Assembly (NCBI GenBank): GCA_903881065.1
Contig: CAIRRW010000484.1
Location: 1 to 13,595, forward strand
DNA: 13,595 nt
Source: an uncultured Bacteroidota bacterium
GTDB lineage: Bacteria; Bacteroidota; Bacteroidia; 2-12-FULL-35-15
Reading direction: 5' to 3'
Shown: positions 1 through 5,970 of the stretch, piece after piece
Layout of the letters: each line of letters starts with the position of its first letter
Position numbering within the stretch: the stretch's first letter is position 1
Notes under the pieces: generated by a model
Seen by the model: only the letters and a program-made list of their open reading frames with translations
Told to the model about the DNA's origin: nothing
The model's database searches: none
Translations under genes and position numbers: made by a program

Positions 1-16
1 AAATTAATTTTTTCAT
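1..16 (-). CDS. possible 5' end of a divergently transcribed gene (cut by window edge)
   Basis: On the minus strand an ATG at 16-14 is followed by codons reading M-K-K-L-I before the window ends. The bases before it are A-rich, as is usual for starts in this phylum, and MKKLI is a common beginning of exported proteins. A TACTTTTG box (minus strand, 100-93) could serve as its -7 element, but the nearest TTTG upstream of that box is only 15 bp away, which is short. If the gene is real, it would share the operator region at 119-158 with the HxlR regulator and be its likely target. Five codons are too few to be sure. Confidence 0.27.
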
Positions 17-78
17 TGTTTTTAAATTGTTTTTAATTATTGTTTATTATTTAACTTCTCTAACAAATAAATTATTTA

Positions 79-110
79 TTTGTTTATCGGTACAAAAGTA
101 CATATATTTG
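79..110 (+). promoter_or_regulatory. Bacteroidota-type promoter of the HxlR regulator gene
   Basis: TTTG at 79-82 and TATATTTG at 103-110 are separated by 20 bp. This matches the known Bacteroidota consensus (-33 TTTG, -7 TAnnTTTG, about 19-21 bp apart). Transcription would begin near 115-118, leaving a leader of about 65 nt that contains both inverted repeats described next. Confidence 0.62.
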
Positions 111-118
111 CTAACCAA

Positions 119-158
119 AAGTAAGTACTTACTTAAAGTATAGTACTATATTCAAGTA
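119..158. promoter_or_regulatory. tandem palindromic operators, probably bound by the HxlR regulator
   Basis: Two copies of TACT-N7-AGTA lie at 126-140 and 144-158, 18 bp apart from start to start. They are interwoven with a perfect 16-bp palindrome, AAGTAAGTACTTACTT (119-134), and a perfect 12-bp palindrome, TATAGTACTATA (139-150). TACT-N7-AGTA is the operator pattern reported for the HxlR-family regulator YodB of Bacillus subtilis. The sites begin just after the predicted transcription start of the HxlR gene, so a bound dimer would block that promoter. Autoregulation is an inference from position and motif. Confidence 0.6.
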
Positions 159-181
159 TAGTTAATTCAATTATTATAAAA

Positions 182-544
182 ATGGGACAACTAAAAGAAC
201 TTCTTCCTTACAGCGAATGTACCAAAGCAATACTGCCGGTGCGGGATGCATTGGATATTTTAAGCGGCAAATGGAAACTGCCAATAATTATTTCGTTAAC
301 TTTTGGCAACAAAAGATTTAGTGAAATGAAAAAGGAAATACCGGGAATTACTGACCGTATGCTCTCCAAAGAACTTCGGGATTTGGAAGTAAACCAACTG
401 GTTAAACGTACTGTATATGATTCGGTGCCTGTGATGGTTGAATATTCGATGACGAATTATGGGAAAACTTTGAGAAGTTTGATTGATGAACTTCGTGATT
501 GGGGAATTAATCACCGGAAAAGAATTATAGGGAAACATAAATAA
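182..544 (+). CDS. HxlR-family winged-helix transcriptional regulator
   Basis: This is a 120-residue protein of normal length for the HxlR (MarR-like) family of small dimeric DNA-binding regulators. The family landmarks appear in order: a conserved cysteine (C13), GKWK (29-32), the KRFSEM segment (44-49), the recognition-helix region PGITDRMLSKELRDLE (54-69), the wing, VEYSMTNYGK (86-95), and a C-terminal helix with W107. In YodB and HypR the equivalent N-terminal cysteine senses quinones, diamide or hypochlorite, so redox or electrophile sensing is possible here but not shown. The gene stands alone, with its own promoter, operator-like repeats upstream and a terminator downstream. The target may be the gene off the left edge. 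Confidence 0.9.
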   Translation: MGQLKELLPYSECTKAILPVRDALDILSGKWKLPIIISLTFGNKRFSEMKKEIPGITDRMLSKELRDLEVNQLVKRTVYDSVPVMVEYSMTNYGKTLRSLIDELRDWGINHRKRIIGKHK

Positions 545-610
545 TCGTAATTCTTGTTTTGTTGATTACTAATGTAATTATCGTTTCTGTCCTCTCTTTA
601 ATTTTAAAAT

Positions 611-645
611 AAAAAACTCTTTACGGATTAGGTAAAGAGTTTTTT
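611..645. terminator. bidirectional rho-independent terminator
   Basis: AAAAAACTCTTTAC (611-624) pairs perfectly with GTAAAGAGTTTTTT (632-645) around a 7-nt loop. This 14-bp stem has an A-tract on one side and a T-tract on the other, so it can stop transcription from either direction. It lies 67 bp after the HxlR stop codon. Confidence 0.85.
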
Positions 646-780
646 GTGCTTTGTATGGTATCTAGATGCCACCTAATAATTGCCATGTGTGGAAAAAACG
701 TTCACTGCTGACGGGGCTGTGTGAAAAACACTAAAGTGTTGATTTGGTGATATGTTGAATTAAAATGTATGTGAAAGGGA

Positions 781-927
781 GTGAACCTGACGTCTTCGGG
801 AATGAACCTGACGTCTTCGGGAGTGAACCTGAGGTCATCGGGAGTGAACCTGAGGTTATCGGGAATGAACCTGAGGTTATCGGGAATGAATATGATGTCT
901 TCGGGAATGAATATTATGACTTCGAGA
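781..927. repeat. seven tandem 21-bp repeats (minisatellite)
   Basis: Units start at 781, 802, 823, 844, 865, 886 and 907. Each begins with GTGAACCTGA or ATGAACCTGA (degraded to ATGAATAT in the last two) and ends with a form of TCTTCGGGA. Units 1-2 are nearly identical, as are units 4-5, while units 6-7 have drifted, a pattern typical of slippage or unequal exchange followed by decay at one edge. The period is a multiple of three, so an open frame reading NLTSSGM-like heptads runs through it and continues to 1041. I treat that frame as a by-product, because no promoter or recognisable domain supports it. Confidence 0.9.
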
Positions 928-949
928 GTGTACCATAGCGTTTATGAGA

Positions 950-986
950 CCTCTCCCCCAGCCCATCTCCTTGAAAAAATGAGAGG
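950..986. repeat. imperfect inverted repeat next to the 21-bp array
   Basis: CCTCTC (950-955) can pair with GAGAGG (981-986). The flanks are also C-rich (to 959) and G-rich (to 990), giving an imperfect hairpin with a loop of about 25 nt. Short C-rich/G-rich palindromes of this kind are often dispersed repeats in intergenic DNA, but only one copy is visible in this window. Confidence 0.4.
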
Positions 987-1066
987 GGAGACTTTGTGTG
1001 TAGTACTAAATTGGGTTATGATAATTAATTATTATAAATAATAGTGTATTTATTAATTTATTTATC

Positions 1067-1095
1067 TTGAATAACCAATAAGTTTAGTAATTTTG
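1067..1095 (+). promoter_or_regulatory. promoter of the unknown gene at 1258
   Basis: TTG at 1067-1069 and a perfect TAATTTTG (-7, TAnnTTTG) at 1088-1095 are 18 bp apart, within the range known for Flavobacterium-type promoters. Transcription would begin near 1101, leaving an unusually long leader of about 155 nt. Confidence 0.5.
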
Positions 1096-1100
1096 TGTTA

Positions 1101-1257
1101 CTCACTTAAGAACCTGTGTGAGACTCTACTGGAGATTACCGCCTGAAAAGGTATCCTGCGGCTAAAAAAGATAGTATTAACTACTTGTGTTTTTTTCTTA
1201 AAAAAACAGGCGCAGGGTCAAGACAAGAAATTGTTTTGATGAAAAACCTTTTAAAAA
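1101..1257 (+). promoter_or_regulatory. possible structured 5' leader of the unknown gene
   Basis: Several pairings can be drawn. CTCAC (1101-1105) pairs with GTGAG (1118-1122). A small CCT-GAAA-AGG hairpin with a GNRA-type loop lies at 1142-1151. CGCCTG (1140-1145) pairs with CAGGCG (1207-1212). ATCCTGCG (1153-1160) pairs with CGCAGGGT (1211-1218), with one G-U. A 9-bp T/A hairpin lies at 1188-1208. The pairings using 1140-1145 and 1153-1160 compete for 1211-1212, and a local CCGC/GCGG stem (1139-1142 with 1158-1161) competes with both. This could be a regulatory switch, but I recognise no riboswitch class and short pairings can arise by chance. Confidence 0.35.
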
Positions 1258-2232
1258 ATGAATATAAAAATTGAAGATGTTGTTCCTTTTGGGAATGTTG
1301 TGAGGGCTTTGTTTATAGCCAACTATGATAATGCTATTGGTATTGATGTTGATTTTATTAATCCTTGGGTTACTGCTACATTTGATTTACAGAAGCAAGC
1401 TGTTGAAGATATGGTTGGTACGACAGGGATGTTGGAATTAAAAAAAGGTGAGATAGGAAAGCGTGATGCTTTTATGGATGCTGAACTTCCGCTTACTGTG
1501 AAGATGAATTATGCGATTGGTAAATGTGTTGCTGATGGCAGTATTACTGATACTAAGGCTAGTTTTAATTTGGCTAAGTTGAACAAAAGTATTAGTGATA
1601 GAAATATTGGTTTGTTTCATACAAATTTCAATGTAACTATGGATATGATTAATAAGGGCGGCAATGCGGCTGCGCTTGTTGCTAAAGGGTTTACAAGTGG
1701 GATGGTTGACCTGTTTCAAAAAAATCACGATAATGCGTGGAAAATGAATAACAGTAAAATTGATTTGAGCCAAGATATTAATACATTGAGTGGCGATGAT
1801 AAAATTTTGGTTGATACTTTTATGAAAACTTGTATGTTGGTTTTAGCTCCTATCAGGACTTATGCTAGGTCGGTTAAAGATAAGGAATTGACTAAACGTG
1901 CTACTTTTGGTAGCATTAAGAGAAGTGTGGAGCCGAAAGAAGCTAAAAAACCAAAAAAATTGAAGGTTAAAGAATTTGCTTCAAGGGTTGTTGCAAGTAG
2001 AATTCCTGTGAAATATAAAATGCAGTTTACTTTGTTAACTAGCGGTGTGAGTGTGATGGTTTGCAGACAAGTGTTGAAAACTGGTGTTTGTACTGTTGGT
2101 ACTCCTCTTGTAGTTAATGAAATGCTTGAAGTGGTGAAAGGCGATTTGCCTGGTACTGGTGAAAAAATGGTGATTACTAATAAAAGTGGTAAAATAATTG
2201 TTGTGAAGTATTATAAAATTGCGGTGGCGTAA
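1258..2232 (+). CDS. hypothetical protein, unrecognised family
   Basis: The product has 324 residues with no signal peptide, no membrane segment and no enzymatic motif I can name, so it is probably cytoplasmic. Residues 1 to about 215 look mixed to helical, with many short polar segments. A lysine-rich linker with PKEAKKPKKLKVKEF follows at about 226-240, and the last 80-90 residues alternate hydrophobic and polar residues as in a small beta domain. The ATG follows an A-rich run, and the frame is open and well formed. Codon choice leans strongly to T-ending codons (GTT, GCT, GGT, ACT, GAT), more than in the neighbouring genes, which may reflect high expression or a different origin. It has its own promoter, a long leader and a downstream terminator, so it is a single-gene unit. 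No function can be assigned. Confidence 0.75.
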   Translation: MNIKIEDVVPFGNVVRALFIANYDNAIGIDVDFINPWVTATFDLQKQAVEDMVGTTGMLELKKGEIGKRDAFMDAELPLTVKMNYAIGKCVADGSITDTKASFNLAKLNKSISDRNIGLFHTNFNVTMDMINKGGNAAALVAKGFTSGMVDLFQKNHDNAWKMNNSKIDLSQDINTLSGDDKILVDTFMKTCMLVLAPIRTYARSVKDKELTKRATFGSIKRSVEPKEAKKPKKLKVKEFASRVVASRIPVKYKMQFTLLTSGVSVMVCRQVLKTGVCTVGTPLVVNEMLEVVKGDLPGTGEKMVITNKSGKIIVVKYYKIAVA

Positions 2233-2238
2233 GTAGAA

Positions 2239-2259
2239 ATTCTAAATTCTAAATTCTAA
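2239..2259. repeat. three tandem 7-bp repeats
   Basis: ATTCTAA occurs three times without a gap (2239-2245, 2246-2252, 2253-2259), between the stop codon of the unknown gene and its terminator. It is a short slippage-type repeat, and its last bases merge into the terminator stem. Confidence 0.75.
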
Positions 2260-2295
2260 AAAAATCCCGCTCTTGAAAATGGGCGGGATTTTTTT
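2258..2295. terminator. bidirectional rho-independent terminator between convergent genes
   Basis: AAAAAAATCCCGC (2258-2270) pairs with GCGGGATTTTTTT (2283-2295). The stem can be extended inward by a T-G and a C-G pair, leaving an 8-nt loop. The GC core with flanking A and T tracts can act on both strands. It follows the unknown plus-strand gene directly and also lies about 170 bp beyond the end of the convergent transporter gene. Confidence 0.88.
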
Positions 2296-2466
2296 TGGCT
2301 ACTACCATTTACAATCCGATGAAAAATTGCCCTTTTGAGTTTGATTTTTAAATCTAGAGGAGTTTTATTTAATTTAATATTTTATCGCCTGTTGTACCTT
2401 AACTTTAGCTTGTTGATGTTACTTTTCGGTTATTTTGCTATTGGAGTCGGATAAATTAGCGATATG

Positions 2467-3642
2467 TTAGGGGTCTGTTGCAGGATTTTCTATGGCTATC
2501 CAGAAGTAAGCAACAACTATTAAGGTGATGCTTCCTGAAATAATAAACGTGGCAGAAGCGCCGAACTTAAACCAAATAAGCCCTGCGAATGAGCTGGCAA
2601 GCATGGTGCAAATACTTTGGAAACTTGAATAGGTGCCAATGGCTGTTGCGGTATCTTTCTTGTCGGAAATGTTGCTAATCCATGCTTTTGAAATGCCGTC
2701 GGTGGCTGCTGCATAAATTCCATATAGAAAAAACAATCCAAGGAAACCGTATATATTTGTGTTAACAGCCATCCCTAAATAGACAACAGCAAAAAGAATC
2801 AACCCGATAACAAACATCTTTTTTAGTCCTACTTTATCAGCAATAATACCTATGGGATAGGAGAACAACGCATATATTATATTATAGAATATATAAATAC
2901 CTATAATGAGCATATCGTTAAGCGAAGCCTGCTTTGCTTTTAGCAACAGAAAAACATCGGAACTATTAAAAAGAGTGAACAGCAATAATCCGGTAACAAG
3001 TTTGCGATATTCGGGTGAACTTTGTTTCCAGTAATGGAGAAATGAGAAAAAGTTGGTGGAAACTTTATCTTTTGCCTTCGGCTTATTTTCCTTCAGAAAG
3101 GAGGAAGCAATTACAGCGAGAAGTCCGGGAAGAAAAGCGATTAGGAATAGCGTTTTATATGCATGAGGATTAAAGTATAAGTAAATCAATGCGAATAAAG
3201 GTCCCAGCACGGCACCTAAGGTATCCATAGAACGGTGGAAGCCGAACACTTTTGCTTTGTTTGATTTGGTTGCTTCATCTGAAAGTATGGCATCTCTGGC
3301 ACTGGTTCGTATACCTTTTCCGAGTCGGTCAACTGTTCGGGCAAAGAATATCCATAACGGGTAAACAAAAGCAGCCATCATCGGTTTCGAGAGTGCACTT
3401 AATCCGTAACCAACCCTAACAAACGGTACCCGTTTACCTAAGTCGTCAGATAGTTTGCCAAAATATCCTTTACTTAAACCTACAGTTGCTTCTGCCACAC
3501 CTTCGAGCATTCCTATTAATACTATTGAAAAACCAATGCTTTTAAGGTATACAGGCATTACTGGATAAAGCATTTCGCTAGCCATATCGGTAAATAAACT
3601 GATAATAGATAAAACCCAAACCGACCTTGTTAAGTAACTCAC
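2467..3642 (-). CDS. MFS transporter, 12-TM permease
   Basis: This 391-residue inner-membrane permease has the alternating hydrophobic segments of a 12-helix major facilitator protein. The loop after helix 2 carries the family's motif A, GKLSDDLGKRVPFVRVGY (62-79). RTVDRLGKGIRTSARDAILSD (102-122) and GFHRSMDTLGAVLGPL (134-149) are typical of one MFS branch found in Bacteroidota and other phyla, usually annotated only as MFS transporter. A long cytoplasmic loop with KENKPKAKDKV lies at about 183-195, between the two six-helix halves. The start codon is GTG, giving MSYLTRS. The gene is last in the minus-strand series, 51 bp after the patatin gene. The substrate cannot be inferred; an efflux role is possible. 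Confidence 0.88.
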   Translation of the reverse strand: MSYLTRSVWVLSIISLFTDMASEMLYPVMPVYLKSIGFSIVLIGMLEGVAEATVGLSKGYFGKLSDDLGKRVPFVRVGYGLSALSKPMMAAFVYPLWIFFARTVDRLGKGIRTSARDAILSDEATKSNKAKVFGFHRSMDTLGAVLGPLFALIYLYFNPHAYKTLFLIAFLPGLLAVIASSFLKENKPKAKDKVSTNFFSFLHYWKQSSPEYRKLVTGLLLFTLFNSSDVFLLLKAKQASLNDMLIIGIYIFYNIIYALFSYPIGIIADKVGLKKMFVIGLILFAVVYLGMAVNTNIYGFLGLFFLYGIYAAATDGISKAWISNISDKKDTATAIGTYSSFQSICTMLASSFAGLIWFKFGASATFIISGSITLIVVAYFWIAIENPATDP

Positions 3643-3693
3643 AACGGTATAATTTTTAAAATATTTTACTGTACAATTTAATCAGCGATTAAT

Positions 3694-5970
3694 CTAATTG
3701 AGTAATTCTTCAATTCGTTTAATAGCAGCTTGGTTTTCGGGCAGGTATAAAGAGGCGAAGACCTTTCTTTTTTCTTTTGCAGTAAGATGCCAGCTAAGTG
3801 AAATATGGTCATTCTTATCGTTTCGTAATTGCAAATCGATGATTTCAATTTTTGATTTACACCATACATCAGCATTCAGTATTTGTTGGTTCTGATTATA
3901 ATCCTGCACTTCAAAAAGGTTTCCATAAAAACTACCCATTGGCCGTGTAAGCGCCTGCACCAATGTTTGTGTAGGATTATCATCAATAGGAATATTTTTA
4001 TGTTTGTCGCGAATTTGAATAATCACAATACCACTGGTATTTTCAGCTATCCAATCGTTAAATGTTTTTATAAAACGCAATGTTGTTTCCAAGCCATAAT
4101 TATCACGTAATCCTGCATCCATAATTTCTATACGAGGTTCGCTGGGTAAAGAAACCACGGGTGACAAATAGGGGAACGTGGCCGACATACGTAATACACT
4201 TGTGAATTTAGTATTATATGCACGTTGAGGCTCAAAGAAACGCGAATATTCTATACCATCAAACAACCTATTATAGATTGTTTTGGATGTTCTGGCATTT
4301 TGTGTTAAGTAAGAAATCCCTAATGGAGAAATCATCAACTTGCGTCCATCATTAACTATTGAAGGAGAAAACACCATCATCGGAATATCGGCATTCGCCT
4401 CAGCATTAGCATAATCAGATAGTTTTTTATCGAACACATTATCCAAATTCTCTTCTAACTTCTGCTCAAATGAAAATGCTCTGTCTTTGGGATAACGATT
4501 TCCATTAATTGTAAAACTTTGCATTGGAAATAGCCATTCGTTAGTTGCTATCTTGAATGCAATTGGATTCAAGATGTCTTTTGAAATATTAGTGAGGTAG
4601 TTTTTGTTATAATACGTATCCAATTTATTTTCTTTCTTTTTAAGATACAATTCACGCAGGTAAGCAGCACCAACCATTCCGCCGGATGAACCCGTAATTA
4701 ATTGTACACGGTCAAGTAGTTTTCCTTTTGATAAACTATCTGCATACATCAAGGTATACATGGTCCAAAGAGAAGAACGTAACCCTCCGCCGGAAGTATT
4801 GATAAAATACAATTTTGGTTTTTTCTTAGGATCAGTTGAAGTTGTGTTTTTCAATTTCCACTTATTTAAAGTAGCTATCGTTTGATTGATATCTTTTAAT
4901 AGCAAATCATTTCGTTTATCTATTTTTTTAAAGTTATCATAACTATAGTCAGTCTTAATAGTATTGTAATTTAAGCCGTAGGCGTGGTCATTCGACAATA
5001 AATCAATTTTATGTATATAATTGAAACCAACTAGAAAAATAATAAACACAGGTGTTGACCAACCTCTAAACCAGCGATAAAAAGAGGAAAAAATCATAAT
5101 AAATACCGTAAACAAGAAGAATAGACTTGCGCTTGCAGGTATTTCGAAAATACTAATTCCTCCCCCAAAACCCAATGCCAAAAAACAAACAATTGCAATG
5201 AGTTGAAACCAAAATGCTGAATGCTGATTTTTTCTGATAACATCTTTCAGCATTTCTTTTTTATAATGCTGCACTGACCGTACTAAACGTGTGTGAAAGG
5301 GTTTACTTAAATAGGTTTCTACATACCAGTCGCGTGACTCCTTTACCAATCGAAGGTTTCGTTCGCCACTGCCTTTAGAATCGGAAGTGTAACTTATTTC
5401 GTTTCTATGTTTTATTCCAAAGAGTTTAAACATATCTTTATTGGTACTGAAAAAATATGTTATTGAAATAAATAAAAAGAGGCTTATTCCGCTTATAAAT
5501 GCAATAAGCATAAGCATTATTGTCAGTGATGACATTATATCTTCTCCTAAAAGAAAGAAATAAATCTTGATGCAATAAACAATTATAAATGAAACGGGAA
5601 TAATGAAATTATTAATGCAGTATTTTAAAAACGGATAACGAAGTGAAGCCAAAAAAGGAAAACGGAAGGCATTCTTAATAAAGCTTGCCATATTGTAGGC
5701 CATAATAAATCCGCCTAATGAAAAACCTAAGATAAAATAAGAAAGGAAATTTAATTTGTCCAGATATTCAGGACCTAAAAATAAAAAGGCTACACCATAA
5801 GCAGGAGAAATTGCATTAAATATGGCAGCAAAAAAGAAAGCCCAAAAAAGAACAAGAAGTAAATTCTTTTTAAAGTCGAGAAGCAATAACCTAAAAGGAA
5901 AAGAATAAAAGAACCTCCGGAATGCTGGATGTTTTCTTATGGCTTTCTTAAAGGAGCTGCTGAACGACAT
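3694..5970 (-). CDS. patatin-like phospholipase with N-terminal multi-pass membrane domain
   Basis: This 758-residue protein has two parts. Residues 1 to about 320 contain roughly seven hydrophobic segments (near 36-66, 74-95, 121-141, 148-173, 253-274, 279-297 and 303-318), interrupted by a soluble, charged stretch at 175-250. Residues about 385-755 form a patatin-type lipid acyl hydrolase domain. It shows the glycine-rich oxyanion motif SGGGLR (393-398), the nucleophile elbow GSSGG (427-431, Ser429), SATFPYLSP (596-604) and the catalytic aspartate motif DAG (618-620, Asp618). The Ser-Asp dyad is intact, so activity on membrane lipids is likely. The ATG directly abuts the ftcD stop codon (TAAATG), suggesting translational coupling. 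The physiological lipid and the role of the membrane domain are unknown, and no link with histidine degradation is obvious. Confidence 0.88.
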   Translation of the reverse strand: MSFSSSFKKAIRKHPAFRRFFYSFPFRLLLLDFKKNLLLVLFWAFFFAAIFNAISPAYGVAFLFLGPEYLDKLNFLSYFILGFSLGGFIMAYNMASFIKNAFRFPFLASLRYPFLKYCINNFIIPVSFIIVYCIKIYFFLLGEDIMSSLTIMLMLIAFISGISLFLFISITYFFSTNKDMFKLFGIKHRNEISYTSDSKGSGERNLRLVKESRDWYVETYLSKPFHTRLVRSVQHYKKEMLKDVIRKNQHSAFWFQLIAIVCFLALGFGGGISIFEIPASASLFFLFTVFIMIFSSFYRWFRGWSTPVFIIFLVGFNYIHKIDLLSNDHAYGLNYNTIKTDYSYDNFKKIDKRNDLLLKDINQTIATLNKWKLKNTTSTDPKKKPKLYFINTSGGGLRSSLWTMYTLMYADSLSKGKLLDRVQLITGSSGGMVGAAYLRELYLKKKENKLDTYYNKNYLTNISKDILNPIAFKIATNEWLFPMQSFTINGNRYPKDRAFSFEQKLEENLDNVFDKKLSDYANAEANADIPMMVFSPSIVNDGRKLMISPLGISYLTQNARTSKTIYNRLFDGIEYSRFFEPQRAYNTKFTSVLRMSATFPYLSPVVSLPSEPRIEIMDAGLRDNYGLETTLRFIKTFNDWIAENTSGIVIIQIRDKHKNIPIDDNPTQTLVQALTRPMGSFYGNLFEVQDYNQNQQILNADVWCKSKIEIIDLQLRNDKNDHISLSWHLTAKEKRKVFASLYLPENQAAIKRIEELLN

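Larger units (their letters stand above)
545..1257. other. gene-free stretch with terminator, tandem repeats, hairpin and leader
   Basis: I see no convincing gene in these 713 bp. In order it holds the terminator at 611-645, about 130 bp without a clear signal (apart from a small AACAC/GTGTT hairpin near 728-741), the 21-bp repeat array at 781-927, an imperfect hairpin at 950-986, an AT-rich spacer, a promoter at 1067-1095 and the possibly structured leader up to 1257. Dense repeats with no selected reading frame suggest an accessory, fast-changing intergenic region. Confidence 0.6.

Noticed and set aside
781..927. 21-bp repeats as a CRISPR array
   Set aside because: The units are directly adjacent with no spacers, and there are no cas genes in the window.
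781..1041. 86-codon open frame with NLTSSGM-like heptads as a protein gene
   Set aside because: The frame is a consequence of a 21-bp period without internal stops. It begins with the array, has no promoter, and its tail runs through a hairpin and AT-rich spacer with no domain.
3698..4110. Plus-strand frames opposite the patatin gene
   Set aside because: They are antisense to conserved coding sequence, with no promoter and no recognisable domains.
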